From assembly GCF_049800955.1 (NCBI RefSeq), contig NZ_JBNAGA010000001.1:1922001-1986000 (forward strand): a stretch of DNA of 64,000 nucleotides. Direction: 5' to 3'. This DNA is from JAKVBH01 sp049800955 (GTDB lineage: Bacteria > Pseudomonadota > Alphaproteobacteria > Rhodobacterales > Rhodobacteraceae). Under the pieces are notes generated by a model. That model saw only the letters and a list, made by a program, of their open reading frames with translations. It was not told the DNA's origin and searched no databases. A program made the position numbers and the translations under genes. This document shows, piece by piece, positions 16,713-28,139 of this stretch; the first letter of the stretch is position 1; the number at the start of each line of letters is the position of its first letter.

Positions 16713-17384
16713 ATGACGCATATTTTCGTTCTCCTCGGCTCCGATGCCGTGACACATATGGCCTCGTCCACCGATGTTGTGATCTCGTTGGGTCCGTTGG
16801 CGACACGTGCCATGCTCTTTGCGATCGCCACAGCCATCTTTGGCCTTGCGGGCAAAATCGTCTTTGACATTTATCAAAAAGTGCAGCGCACGCGGCAGGA
16901 ACGCGACGCCGAAAACAGGCATACGCAACAGGTCCTCGTAGATATTATTCTCGACGCGTCTTATGACCGGATTTCCATTGCGGAATTTCAACGGGAAGAC
17001 ACGCAAATCAACCTTGCGGCCCAAATTGACGAAGGACCATCCGATTTCCGGGTCTATTTCCCGCCCAGCCAACAAGACCCCACATGGGCTGACTATCGCA
17101 CAGTCCGGCGTCATCTGCGCGTGGGCCTCATGGTGGCCTGTGATCGCTATCTTGAGGAATCGACGCTATATCATCGCTCCTATGCACACCTGGCATCCGA
17201 TGATTTCGCCGCTCTCAGCACCGCGCGCAAAAAGACCGCCGTCGCGAAGATCCGCGCTCAAAGCAAAAAAGTTCTCAACGAAATCAATAAGATGCTGGAA
17301 GCCATGGAGCGCGATGAACGCGCAAGACCCACCCTTGCGAAGGTGCGCAAGGATGCCGGCATTCAGATAGACATTACAAAATAG
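16713..17384 (+). CDS. Hypothetical single-span membrane protein
   Basis: 223 residues, no family recognised. A hydrophobic segment at about residues 31-52 (TRAMLFAIATAIFGLAGKIV) anchors it. The rest is polar and helical, with a Lys/Arg/Glu-rich C terminus (about residues 170-210) that could form a coiled coil. The frame stays open upstream, but that part lies antisense to argC, so the ATG at 16713 (or GTG 16710) is the sensible start. Transcribed divergently from argC; function unknown. Confidence 0.6.
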   Translation: MTHIFVLLGSDAVTHMASSTDVVISLGPLATRAMLFAIATAIFGLAGKIVFDIYQKVQRTRQERDAENRHTQQVLVDIILDASYDRISIAEFQREDTQINLAAQIDEGPSDFRVYFPPSQQDPTWADYRTVRRHLRVGLMVACDRYLEESTLYHRSYAHLASDDFAALSTARKKTAVAKIRAQSKKVLNEINKMLEAMERDERARPTLAKVRKDAGIQIDITK

Positions 17385-17548
17385 ACAAGCGCGCACGAGC
17401 CTGCGTCGGCGACGTTGCGTTTATCGTCAGATCAGGACGATGGGAGGAAGTGGTCCGTTAGCCATACTGGTAACTCTCCTTATCTCTGATAGAAACATAG
17501 CAAAACCAGAGCCGATTTTCAAGGTGCAGACCATGTGTCGGGCAACGC

Positions 17549-18361
17549 TCAGGCGCGCTCAAACACAATTTCGCGGCGCAGGAACCGTGTCGCCCCCCGG
17601 CCGACGCGCTCTGGATCGCCTGTTGTCAAAAAGCGGTTCGTCTTGCCCGGCCCCACCATGTCCGGCCGTCGTTCCAGATAATCCGCGAGGCTTTCGGCCA
17701 CGAGATTAGCCTGCGAATAGACTTTGACGTCCGCCCCCAAAGCCGCCTGAAAAATCTCTTCCATGATCGGATAATGCGTGCAGCCCAGTATCGCAGCATG
17801 GGGGTCCGGCATCTTGCGGTGCAGCGCATCCACATGGGAGCGGACCAGCGCTTCGGCAAGGATCATGTCGCCCTCTTCAATCGCATCGACAACACCGCCA
17901 CAGGCCTGTGCCTCAACATCAACACCAATCGCGCGAAAGGCCAGCTCCCGCTGAAAGGCTCGGCTGGCAACCGTCGCCGGTGTTGCAAACAGCGCCACGT
18001 GTTTCACCGCGACCTCGCGCGGCGGAGAATTGTCCCCCCATTGCCGCTCAGTGAGCGCTTCGATCAAAGGGACAAAGACCCCCAACACGCGCTTGCCCTC
18101 TGGCACGCCCGCCTCCTGCATCCGCCGCAACGCCGCCGCAGAAGCCGTATTGCACGCAAGGATGACCAGATTGCACCCCTCGGACCAGAGCCGCTCGACG
18201 GCGCGCTTGGTCAGCGTATGGATGTCATCTGCATCACGCACGCCATAAGGCGCATGGGCGCTATCAGCGAAATAGACCAGTGGCTGGTCAGGCAGACGCT
18301 TTGAGACAGCATCCAGCACGGTTAATCCGCCAAGACCGCTGTCAAATATTCCAATGGCCAC
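17549..18361 (-). CDS. murI: Glutamate racemase
   Basis: Makes D-glutamate for peptidoglycan. It has 270 residues with both catalytic cysteines in ILACNTASAA (about residue 71) and LGCTHYPIMEEIF (about residue 193), plus the N-terminal GIFDSGLGGLTVL. It lies 18 bases from the acyltransferase gene on the same strand. Confidence 0.95.
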   Translation of the reverse strand: MAIGIFDSGLGGLTVLDAVSKRLPDQPLVYFADSAHAPYGVRDADDIHTLTKRAVERLWSEGCNLVILACNTASAAALRRMQEAGVPEGKRVLGVFVPLIEALTERQWGDNSPPREVAVKHVALFATPATVASRAFQRELAFRAIGVDVEAQACGGVVDAIEEGDMILAEALVRSHVDALHRKMPDPHAAILGCTHYPIMEEIFQAALGADVKVYSQANLVAESLADYLERRPDMVGPGKTNRFLTTGDPERVGRGATRFLRREIVFERA

Positions 18362-18379
18362 GATGCGCCTCCGGGGTTG

Positions 18380-19252
18380 TCAGGTTTTCCGCCGCTCTTC
18401 AAATTCATACCCGTAGTCACGGGGCAAGGGCACTGGCGACAGATCGTATGTGGATCGTCGCAGGAAATCCATCATCGCGCGACCGTCTTTTGCGCGAGCC
18501 TGAATTTCCGCATCGTCAATTGGCTCGCCCACGACGACGCGCACCGGCGTATCCACGCGCTTTTTGAATTCCTTGATCAAAAGCCCCATGCGCAAGGTGA
18601 CGTGCAGATGGGAGGCCAGCTGGAACAGACGCGAGGTATGACCATCGAAGTAGAGAGGCACAACACTTGCCCCGGATTTGGCAATCATCCGAGCGGTAAA
18701 GGACCGCCAGCCGGGATCCAGCGGATGGCCGAAAAGTTTGGCCGCCGTTGCAACAGTCCCGCCAGGGAAAATGCCGATGCATCCGCCCTGCCCGAGATAC
18801 CGAAGCGCTTCTTTGCGGGTCTCCAGGTTTTGCTGCATCGCCTCGCGCGTCTCATCGAAGGACACGGGCAGCACAACACGGTTCAACTCCTCCGCACGGC
18901 GAAACACGGAATTCGCGAGTATGCGAAAGTCCCCGCGCACGACCGACAGGATATGCCCCATGATCAGCCCATCGAGAATGCCGTAAGGATGATTGGCAAT
19001 CACGATCAGTGGCCCGTCCTTGGGCAGATTGTCCAACTGCCCCCCGATTACGTCCAACGAAAGCCCGTAGCGCTCGACCATGACTTGCCAGAAGTCGCGC
19101 CCTGCGGCGACTTCCGTCTCATACCCCTCAGCGCGTTTGATCAGGCCCAATCGCCCCGTCGCGTTCTCCATCAGACGGATCATCGCGCGTCCGCCCCGGG
19201 TCTGGGCGGAATAGGCATAGCTGATATCACGAGCAACGTGCCTACCTGGCAT
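18380..19252 (-). CDS. Lysophospholipid acyltransferase family protein
   Basis: 290-residue PlsC-like acyltransferase. The catalytic block NHPYGILDG (NHx4D type, about residues 85-93) and the substrate motif GIFPGGTV (about 158-165) are present. The long N-terminal part and lack of strong membrane helices resemble acyltransferases acting on ornithine lipids or lysophosphatidate, but the acceptor cannot be told from sequence. It is followed on the same strand by murI. Confidence 0.8.
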   Translation of the reverse strand: MPGRHVARDISYAYSAQTRGGRAMIRLMENATGRLGLIKRAEGYETEVAAGRDFWQVMVERYGLSLDVIGGQLDNLPKDGPLIVIANHPYGILDGLIMGHILSVVRGDFRILANSVFRRAEELNRVVLPVSFDETREAMQQNLETRKEALRYLGQGGCIGIFPGGTVATAAKLFGHPLDPGWRSFTARMIAKSGASVVPLYFDGHTSRLFQLASHLHVTLRMGLLIKEFKKRVDTPVRVVVGEPIDDAEIQARAKDGRAMMDFLRRSTYDLSPVPLPRDYGYEFEERRKT

Positions 19253-19336
19253 CAGACAACCTCAGTTGATCAGATTTCCGGGCGTTCTAACCCGAATGCC
19301 CGCGTAAGGCGAGTGATTGCATCGAGGTTTTTTGCC

Positions 19337-22300
19337 TCACTCTGCCGCCTGCGCCAGATCGGGCCCCCCAGAGGCGATCACGGCCAACAATTCCTCCCGA
19401 CGCTTTGCCGCCTTGGCTTCATTGGCCGCTTTGACAGGGCCAAAACCGCGAATATCGAGCGGCAAACGCGCCAGCGCGAGTATGGCGTCCCGCGTTTCGT
19501 CAGAGAGCTTGGGCAGAACGCTTTGCAGATCACGCTCATATTGCGCGATCAAGGCGCGCTCCATCTTGCGCTCCGCCGTGTAGCCAAAAGGATCGAGGGG
19601 GGTGCCGCGCAGGCGTTTTAACCGTGCCAAGACAGCAAACACGCGCTCCATGGCCGGACCGAATTCCTTTTTGCGCGGACGTCCATCCGGACCCATCTTT
19701 GAAAGCAGAGGCGGCGCAAGGTGATATGTCACTCTCAGATCCCCCTCGAAAGCCTCCTTTGCCTTGGCTGCCGTATCGAGATGAAGGCGCGCGACCTCGT
19801 ATTCATCCTTGTAGGCCAGAAGCTTGTGATAACCCAACGCCACGGCTTCGCGCAGGTCAGGATCGTCGATCGCGTCCACACGTTTGCGGTAGCGCTTGGC
19901 CAGCCGCTTGCTTTGATAGGCGGCCAGATGCTCTGCGCGGAAGGCGATTTTCTCCTCCAGAGTCGTGGGCAGCGAGATCACATTAGGCTGGGCCAAGCGC
20001 GCCGCCTCATCGGGGTGCACCACAGCCCATCGACCGATCTCAAAGGCGCGCAAATTGCGTTCAACGGCCTGGCCGTTGAGGGTTATCGCCTGTGCAATGG
20101 CATCGAGGCTCAGCGGGACAAGCCCGCGCTGCCACGCCGCCCCAAACAGGATCATGTTGGAATAGATCGCATCGCCCATGCTCGCACGGGCAAGATCGGA
20201 CGCATCAAAAAGTGTCAGCCCCTCGCGCAGGCGCGCTTCAAGGGCCACCTGCAGACGGTCCGACGGCAAGGTGAACTCGGTATCGCGCGTGAAATCGCCC
20301 GTCACGATCTCATGACTGTTGACCACGGCGCCCGTACGGCCTGTGGCCATGAGGCCCAGTGTCTTGGCACCCGCAGAGACGACCAGATCGCCACCGATCA
20401 GCGCATCGCATTCACCCGTGGCCACACGGATGGCTGAGATATCCTCAGGCCTATTGGCAAGACGACAATGGATATGCACGGCGCCGCCCTTTTGAGCGAG
20501 GCCCGCCATTTCCATCATGCCGGCCCCCTTCCCGTCGATCTGCGCTGCTTGCGCCATGACAGCCCCGATGGTCACCACGCCCGTCCCGCCAACGCCCGTG
20601 ATCACGACGTTCCACGTCCCGTCAATCTGCGGGAGATGCGGCACCGGCAGATCGGGCAGATCGAGCGCCTTGGCTTGCGCCTTGCGCGGCGTGCCGCCCT
20701 GCACCGATACAAAGGACGGACAAAAACCCTTGAGACACGAGAAGTCCTTGTTGCATGCGCTTTGGTCAATGGCGCGTTTGCGGCCCAACTCCGTCTCTTT
20801 GGGAACAATGGCCACACAGTTTGACTGGACCCCACAATCGCCGCAACCTTCACAAACATCGGAGTTGATGAAGATGCGTTGATCGGGATCGGGAAATTGC
20901 TGGCGCTTGCGGCGACGGCGTTTCTCAGCGGCGCAGGTCTGAACATAGATCAGCACGGAGACGCCTGTCGTTCCGGCTAGTTGCTCCTGGACCTTTTGCA
21001 GATTGTCCCGTGTCTCGACCTTTACCTCGCCGGGTAACACGCCGGGATCAAAGGGATCCTTGGGATCATGCACCAGATGCACTTCCTCGATCCCCATGGC
21101 GAGAACTTCACGCGCGATCCGGTCGGGGCTGAGATTACCGTCATTCCCCTGACCGCCTGTCATGGCCACAGCATCGTTGTAGAGGATCTTGTAGGTCATG
21201 GTCGTGCCGGCGGCATGGGCCGCGCGGATCGCCTGGATGCCGGAGTGGTTGTAGGTGCCGTCGCCGATATTCTGGAAAATGTGCCCGCGGTGCGAGAACG
21301 GCGCTTCGCCGATCCAATTCGCGCCTTCGCCGCCCATATGGGTGAACCCCAGCGTCTCGCGGTCCATCCATTGCACCATGTAGTGGCAACCGATGCCCGC
21401 ATAAGCGCGGGAACCGTCGGGCACCTTGGTCGAGGAATTATGCGGGCAGCCGGCACAGAAATAAGGAATGCGCGCCGCGATCTCTTCGGCGTTGTCGGCA
21501 CGTTTGGCCTCGCGTACCTGTGCGAGACCGGCGCGAATGCCATCGGCGCCGCGCCCCTCGTCGATAAAGATTTCCCCCAGCTTTTCCGCGATCAGGATCG
21601 GGTCAAGCGCGCCCCGGGTCGGGAAGAGCTCCTTGCCATGCATCGAGCCTGCCCCACCGCCTTTGTGCCAGCCCCAGACGCGACGGCCGCGGCGATCATC
21701 AAAGATGGCTTCCTTGATCTGAACCTCGATGAGCTTGCGCTTCTCCTCCACAACGATGATCAGATCGAGCCCTTCGGCCCATTCAGAGAAGCCACGCATA
21801 TCGAGCGGAAACGTCTGACCCACCTTGTAGGTGGTGATCCCCAAGCGCTCAGCCTCCGTCTCATTGATGTTGAGCAGAGAGAGCGCATGCACAAGGTCGA
21901 GCCAGTTCTTACCGGCCGCCACAAGTCCGATCTTGGCACCCGGCTTGCCCCAGACGCGCCGATCCATCCGATTGGCCCGCGAGAAGGCCTCCGCGGCAAA
22001 GCGTTTGTGATCAATCATGCGCGCTTCCTGCGCATGGGGCGTATCCACAAGACGAATATTGAGCCCACCATCGGGCATGTCGAATTCAGGTGTCTGAAAG
22101 CTCAGGCGATGCGGATCTCCGTTGACCACCGACGTGACCTCAACGGTGTCTTTCATGGTCTTAAGACCAACCCAAAGACCCGTAAAACGCGAAAGCGCAA
22201 AAGCATAGAGGCCAAAATCAAGGATTTCCTGAACCCCCGCCGGCGAGACCACAGGCATATAGGCATCCACCATCGCCCATTCCGACTGGTGCAGAACGGT

Positions 22301-22759
22301 AGAGCTTTCGCCCGTATGATCATCGCCCATCGCCATGAGCACGCCACCATGGGGAGAGGTTCCGGCCATATTGGCGTGCCGCATGACGTCGCCTGAGCGG
22401 TCGACGCCGGGGCCTTTGCCATACCAAAGGCCAAAAACTCCGTCGAATCGGCCCTCGCCGCGCAGCTCGGACTGCTGACTGCCCCAAAGCGCGGTCGCCG
22501 CCAGATCCTCGTTCAAACCTTCTTCGAAACGAATGTCCGACTTTTGCAGAAAGGTCTCGGCGCGGCGCATTTGCATATCAACCGCGCCCAAAGGCGAGCC
22601 GCGATAGCCGGTCACATAGCCCGCCGTTTTGAGCCCTGCCCTGATGTCGCGCGCCTTTTGGGCGAGCATGAGCCGGACCAGAGCTTGCGTGCCGTTCAAA
22701 AGAACTGTGCTCCGCTCGAGATCAAACCGATCATTGAGGGAAATCTTCTGGTCGCTCAT
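19337..22759 (-). CDS. Indolepyruvate ferredoxin oxidoreductase family protein (fused subunits)
   Basis: 1140 residues combining alpha and beta halves of a 2-oxoacid:ferredoxin oxidoreductase. The N-terminal pyrimidine-binding domain (TGYRGSPLG near residue 50) is followed by a TPP-binding region (FMGGEGANW-like block near 470, GDGTYNHSG). An iron-sulfur insert has the CEGCGDCGVQSNC cluster motif (about residues 637-649), and the gamma-type domain begins ITGVGGTGVVTIG (about 723). Such single-chain proteins oxidise aryl- or branched-chain 2-oxoacids to acyl-CoA. ATG 22759 follows a GGGAGGAG site. A divergent LysR gene lies upstream. Confidence 0.92.
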   Translation of the reverse strand: MSDQKISLNDRFDLERSTVLLNGTQALVRLMLAQKARDIRAGLKTAGYVTGYRGSPLGAVDMQMRRAETFLQKSDIRFEEGLNEDLAATALWGSQQSELRGEGRFDGVFGLWYGKGPGVDRSGDVMRHANMAGTSPHGGVLMAMGDDHTGESSTVLHQSEWAMVDAYMPVVSPAGVQEILDFGLYAFALSRFTGLWVGLKTMKDTVEVTSVVNGDPHRLSFQTPEFDMPDGGLNIRLVDTPHAQEARMIDHKRFAAEAFSRANRMDRRVWGKPGAKIGLVAAGKNWLDLVHALSLLNINETEAERLGITTYKVGQTFPLDMRGFSEWAEGLDLIIVVEEKRKLIEVQIKEAIFDDRRGRRVWGWHKGGGAGSMHGKELFPTRGALDPILIAEKLGEIFIDEGRGADGIRAGLAQVREAKRADNAEEIAARIPYFCAGCPHNSSTKVPDGSRAYAGIGCHYMVQWMDRETLGFTHMGGEGANWIGEAPFSHRGHIFQNIGDGTYNHSGIQAIRAAHAAGTTMTYKILYNDAVAMTGGQGNDGNLSPDRIAREVLAMGIEEVHLVHDPKDPFDPGVLPGEVKVETRDNLQKVQEQLAGTTGVSVLIYVQTCAAEKRRRRKRQQFPDPDQRIFINSDVCEGCGDCGVQSNCVAIVPKETELGRKRAIDQSACNKDFSCLKGFCPSFVSVQGGTPRKAQAKALDLPDLPVPHLPQIDGTWNVVITGVGGTGVVTIGAVMAQAAQIDGKGAGMMEMAGLAQKGGAVHIHCRLANRPEDISAIRVATGECDALIGGDLVVSAGAKTLGLMATGRTGAVVNSHEIVTGDFTRDTEFTLPSDRLQVALEARLREGLTLFDASDLARASMGDAIYSNMILFGAAWQRGLVPLSLDAIAQAITLNGQAVERNLRAFEIGRWAVVHPDEAARLAQPNVISLPTTLEEKIAFRAEHLAAYQSKRLAKRYRKRVDAIDDPDLREAVALGYHKLLAYKDEYEVARLHLDTAAKAKEAFEGDLRVTYHLAPPLLSKMGPDGRPRKKEFGPAMERVFAVLARLKRLRGTPLDPFGYTAERKMERALIAQYERDLQSVLPKLSDETRDAILALARLPLDIRGFGPVKAANEAKAAKRREELLAVIASGGPDLAQAAE

Positions 22760-22966
22760 CAACTCCTCCCAAAGCAGACTGGCAAAGGTAGATTGGCCAA
22801 AGCATCCGGCTCCGCTTCAATCTATCATAAATGTAGGTCAACTTTGCTGACCTGACCAGCTTTTTGCGCACACTTTCTCTGCATCCGCCGTGAACTCATG
22901 CGTGCGTTATGTATATTTTGCATATATGTTGCCCACTGAGCGGGACAGGTCAGGAAAGTTACCCTA

Positions 22967-23866
22967 ATGGATTGGGATAAGCTTCGAATATTTCATGCAG
23001 TGGCTGACGCAGGCTCGCTCACACATGCGGGTGATGTGCTGCATCTATCGCAATCCGCCGTGAGCCGTCAGATACGGGCCCTCGAAGAAAGCCTCAACAC
23101 GACGCTCTTTCACAGACACGCCAGAGGCCTGATTCTCACCGAACAGGGTGAGCTGCTCTTTGACGCAACCCGCGCCATGAGCAAACGTCTGGAAGCCGCA
23201 TCGGCGCGTATCCGCGACAGTGAAGAAGAAGTCTTTGGCGAATTACGCGTCACCACCACGACCGGCTTTGGCTCGCTCTGGTTGGCGCCGCGTCTGCAGA
23301 AGCTCTATGATAAATTTCCCGATCTGACGATCGACTTGCTCCTGGAAGAACGAGTTCTGGACCTGCCCATGCGCGAGGCCGACGTCGCCATTCGCATGAA
23401 AGAGCCTAGCCAGGCCGATCTGATCCGCAAGCGGCTGATGTCAGTTCGCATGCGCCTTTACGCGACACAGGAATATGTCGAAGAACACGGACAACCCGAA
23501 ACCATCGAAGGTCTCGCCAGCCACCAACTGATTTGCCAACAGACAAATGTCACACAAGTGGGCGCTGGCATGAGCTTTGTGCAAATGCTGCTCACCTATG
23601 ATGTCCAACCGAAACTTACCGTGAACAACTACTTCGGCGTATTGCAGGCGACCTTGTCGCATCTGGGCATTGGGGTTTTGCCGGATTACGTGACCGAAGA
23701 CACAGCCAGCCTTGTCCGCATTCTGCCCGATCTTGAGAGCGCGGAAGTTCCTGTTTTTCTGGCATATCCTGAAGAACTGCGTCAGTCACAGCGCATCGCT
23801 GCCTTCCGCGATTTTGTGCAGGACGAGATCATCGCCCACCGTAAGCTGATCCGTGAAAGCCGCTAG
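22967..23866 (+). CDS. LysR family transcriptional regulator
   Basis: 299 residues. The N-terminal winged helix-turn-helix includes SLTHAGDVLHLSQSAVSRQI (about residues 17-36) and is followed by the linker helix and a periplasmic-binding-like effector domain. Divergent from the indolepyruvate oxidoreductase gene with a 207-base gap, so it may control that gene, but the effector is unknown. Its 3' end is followed 72 bases later by the sRNA candidate promoter. Confidence 0.9.
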   Translation: MDWDKLRIFHAVADAGSLTHAGDVLHLSQSAVSRQIRALEESLNTTLFHRHARGLILTEQGELLFDATRAMSKRLEAASARIRDSEEEVFGELRVTTTTGFGSLWLAPRLQKLYDKFPDLTIDLLLEERVLDLPMREADVAIRMKEPSQADLIRKRLMSVRMRLYATQEYVEEHGQPETIEGLASHQLICQQTNVTQVGAGMSFVQMLLTYDVQPKLTVNNYFGVLQATLSHLGIGVLPDYVTEDTASLVRILPDLESAEVPVFLAYPEELRQSQRIAAFRDFVQDEIIAHRKLIRESR

Positions 23867-23937
23867 TTCTAGGCGTTTTCTCATGAGGCATGCGCGCAAC
23901 GCATATCGGGATTGACGAGTCCGCGACGCAATAATCC

Positions 23938-23964
23938 TTGATCGAAGCACCGTCGCCGCATAAT
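23938..23964 (+). promoter_or_regulatory. Putative promoter of the sRNA candidate
   Basis: TTGATC at 23938-23943 and CATAAT at 23959-23964, spaced 15 bases. Spacing is short for the housekeeping sigma factor, and the TGATC core also resembles RpoE-type -35 elements of Rhodobacter. Predicted start is the G at 23971. Confidence 0.4.
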
Positions 23965-23970
23965 TGGGCA

Positions 23971-24048
23971 GTATGGAGACGCGGCGCACTTGCCCGACTT
24001 CATACCTCCCTGTTGGACTTCGGCCGAGCTTAGCTCGGCCTTTTTTTT
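23971..24048 (+). ncRNA. Candidate small regulatory RNA
   Basis: About 78 nt with the classic sRNA plan. A 5' stem pairs GTATGGAG (23971-23978) with CTTCATAC (23998-24005), 8 pairs with one G-U. The linker ACCTCCCTGTTGGACTT carries a CCTCCC anti-Shine-Dalgarno core. A strong terminator follows, GGCCGAGCT / AGCTCGGCC (24022-24040) plus eight T. No reading frame of note lies in it. It could be an independent transcript or a 3'-UTR product of the LysR mRNA. CCTCC-bearing sRNAs are known in Rhodobacter; similarity to those is by motif only. Confidence 0.55.
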
Positions 24049-24110
24049 GGCGCTCCGCGCAGGGTCCCCCAAAGTATGCGATCCCCTCATCACATGCACT
24101 AGAGAACGTG

Positions 24111-24143
24111 AAAAAGGCGCCCGATCCTGAGATGAGCGCCTTT
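24111..24143 (-). terminator. Terminator for the 61-residue membrane protein gene
   Basis: GGCGC / GCGCC arms around a longer partly paired loop; minus-strand reading ends with TTTTTC, plus-strand with TTT. Possibly bidirectional. Confidence 0.5.
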
Positions 24144-24163
24144 CAAAATTTCCAGCCTGTGTA

Positions 24164-24349
24164 TCAGGCCACGTTTTGTTTTGATTGTGCCCGCAGCTCT
24201 GCCAGCCGCTCTGCCGCACCATCCCGGGACAGCGTCGATTTGGGCGCGCCGTTTTCCCGAAGTTTTTTTGTCTCGCGGGCCGAGATGTAGCCGAAGATCG
24301 CCACAAAGCCCAATGTCCCGAAAGTCAGAATTCCAAGTCCAAAGTCCAT
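24164..24349 (-). CDS. Small single-span membrane protein
   Basis: 61 residues: an N-terminal membrane helix (about 3-22, LGILTFGTLGFVAIFGYISA) and a charged, helical cytosolic tail. ATG 24349 is preceded by an AAAGGG site and followed by a sensible stop and terminator. No family recognised; its layout resembles small accessory subunits or membrane-bound regulators. Function unknown. Confidence 0.6.
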   Translation of the reverse strand: MDFGLGILTFGTLGFVAIFGYISARETKKLRENGAPKSTLSRDGAAERLAELRAQSKQNVA

Positions 24350-24467
24350 GTCATACCCTTTCGTGTTTGAGTGCGTTAGATACGAGCTCTGGTCGGGCAT
24401 AGATCAAAAAAATCAAAATTTTTTGTTTAATAACAGATGTATGCAAAGGTATTCTGAAAATTCACAT

Positions 24468-24731
24468 TTAACGAATGAGCAATACGATCACACCAAACAG
24501 CCCTGCCAGAGCATATGGGCCCAGGGATGCAGCAAAGAGACAGGCAAGGAAAAGAACAACCAGAACGCCGCCTGTCCAGAGCAGTTGAACGCGAGGATGC
24601 GCGCCATCCATCTGCGCGAGCACATCTTGCGTTTGCCGCCCCGGCATAAACCGCGCGCTCAATGCGGCAACGACAAAGCGCGCTTGGCTCAGCGCGCGCT
24701 TCCAAAGCGATATGTTTCGGCCCAATTGCAT
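24468..24731 (-). CDS. Hypothetical small membrane protein
   Basis: 87 residues starting MQLGRNISLWKRALSQARF; an amphipathic N-terminal half and a C-terminal hydrophobic region with two likely helices (LLWTGGVLVVLFLACLFAAS and YALAGLFGVIVLLI). A GAGGAAGCG stretch upstream can serve as ribosome site. It is divergent from purL. A longer start at 24764 is possible. No family recognised, and the 118 bases after its stop are AT-rich without a clear terminator. Confidence 0.45.
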   Translation of the reverse strand: MQLGRNISLWKRALSQARFVVAALSARFMPGRQTQDVLAQMDGAHPRVQLLWTGGVLVVLFLACLFAASLGPYALAGLFGVIVLLIR

Positions 24732-24855
24732 TCTTTCGCTTCCTCGACGCGTCCGGGATATCACACCAAACCGCGAGGCAGCAACGGCCCAGCCCTTTCA
24801 TCCCGCGCCGCCTTGGCCTAAGAGGTCTGCGACAGCCACCGGGGGTTTATTGACG

Positions 24856-27015
<2,160 letters not shown>

Positions 27016-27102
27016 GGTTTCTTGTCAACTGCCCGCGCGATCCCTAATTTAGCTGTGAGGTCAGGCACTGACCGCTAGCGCAACGATCCAAGGAAAACCC
27101 TT

Positions 27103-27339
27103 ATGCCAATGACTGCGAACGAGATCGAAACGCTCCTGCGGGAGAGCTTTCCCGAAGCTCAGATCACGATCGGCGGCTCGGATGGGGTGCATATGTCTGC
27201 CATGGTGGTGGATGAGAGCTTTCGCGGCAAAAACCGTGTGCAACAACAGCGCGCCGTTTATGCCGCGCTCAAAGGCAAGATGGACGGCAGCAACGGCGAA
27301 TTGCATGCCCTTGCCCTGACCACACGCGCACCGGACTAA
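27103..27339 (+). CDS. bolA: BolA family protein
   Basis: 78 residues with the class II KH-like fold. The conserved block SFRGKNRVQQQRAVYAALK and the His in GELHALALTT, a likely Fe-S cluster ligand in BolA-Grx complexes, are present. It is encoded 251 bases before a CGFS monothiol glutaredoxin, its standard partner; together they bind a [2Fe-2S] cluster for iron sensing or cluster delivery. Confidence 0.93.
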   Translation: MPMTANEIETLLRESFPEAQITIGGSDGVHMSAMVVDESFRGKNRVQQQRAVYAALKGKMDGSNGELHALALTTRAPD

Positions 27340-27343
27340 AGAG

Positions 27344-27589
27344 GTGGATCTGTCGCTCATCCTGCCCCTCAGCCTCCTGATCGCCCTCGCGGCGGTCGCA
27401 CTGGGCTGGATGGCGCTGCGCCGGGACCCTGGCAAGGCACGCGGTGCAAAACCGGGCAAAGGCGACCATATCCTCACATCAGATTATCAATCGGGTCTGG
27501 GCGGACACTCTACCACATGGCGCGTCCCCGCCGATCCGCAGGAATATGCCCGAAAATTCGTCCCGCAGGGACGGCACAAGGAGAAATAA
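27344..27589 (+). CDS. Hypothetical membrane-anchored protein between bolA and grxD
   Basis: 81 residues starting with GTG 4 bases after the bolA stop. A membrane helix (about residues 3-25) is followed by a basic, soluble tail with a conserved-looking TSDYQSGLGGHSTTWRVPADPQ segment. The AGAGG site touches the GTG, so a slightly later start is possible. Its position between bolA and grxD is usual in this family of bacteria, suggesting a link to Fe-S handling, but no function is known to me. Confidence 0.7.
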   Translation: MDLSLILPLSLLIALAAVALGWMALRRDPGKARGAKPGKGDHILTSDYQSGLGGHSTTWRVPADPQEYARKFVPQGRHKEK

Positions 27590-27590
27590 C

Positions 27591-27953
27591 ATGAGCGACG
27601 TAAAATCCCGCATTGACGAACAGGTCAAATCCAAGGACGTGGTCCTGTTCATGAAGGGCACCAAGGAGATGCCGCAATGTGGCTTCTCCTCGCGCGTGGC
27701 AGGCGTCCTGAATTACATGGGCGTCGATTATGCGGATGTGAATGTCCTGGCTGACGAAGAGATCCGTCAAGGCATCAAGGATTACTCCGACTGGCCAACA
27801 ATTCCCCAACTCTACATCAAGGGCGAGTTTGTGGGCGGCTGTGATATCATCACGGAAATGACGCTTTCCGGCGAACTCGACACCATGTTCGAAGACAATG
27901 GTGTTGGATTTGACAAGGATGCGGCCGACAAAATTCGCGAAGCCAACGGCTGA
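27591..27953 (+). CDS. grxD: Monothiol glutaredoxin, Grx4/GrxD type
   Basis: 120 residues. Active site CGFS in MPQCGFSSRV (about residue 30), cis-Pro in WPTIPQLYIKGEFVGG and the GG-CD glutathione-binding motif GGCDIITEM are all present. It transfers or stores [2Fe-2S] clusters as a glutathione-ligated dimer or with BolA. It starts 1 base after the preceding stop, on a GGAG ribosome site. Confidence 0.96.
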   Translation: MSDVKSRIDEQVKSKDVVLFMKGTKEMPQCGFSSRVAGVLNYMGVDYADVNVLADEEIRQGIKDYSDWPTIPQLYIKGEFVGGCDIITEMTLSGELDTMFEDNGVGFDKDAADKIREANG

Positions 27954-27977
27954 CTGTCCATCCCCGAGACAGTCGAG

Positions 27978-28014
27978 ACGCGCGCGGCCTCCACGGCCCC
28001 GCGCGTTTTTTTTG
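27978..28014 (+). terminator. Terminator after grxD
   Basis: Stem ACGCGC-GC-GGCC / GGCC-CC-GCGCGT with a 5-base loop and eight or more T. It ends the purL-bolA-grxD strand run. Confidence 0.9.
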
Positions 28015-28139
28015 TTTTGCGACACCGCAGCCAATTTTCCCCCTTTGGGCAGGACAATCCAACTATGGGCATATCCGGTGTTATCTGTCATCGTTAACCA
28101 CGTTAGCCAAAGGACATGGACCACAAGGGAGTTATTGTC

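Noticed and set aside
21068..22396. A 442-codon open frame on the plus strand
   Set aside because: It is fully antisense to the indolepyruvate oxidoreductase gene, has no family features and has the His/Arg-rich look of a shadow frame in GC-rich DNA.
24390..24467. AT-rich stretch with AAAAAAT/ATTTTTT symmetry as an origin or attachment site
   Set aside because: Too short, with no integrase, DnaA-box cluster or duplicated target nearby; probably a promoter or terminator area.
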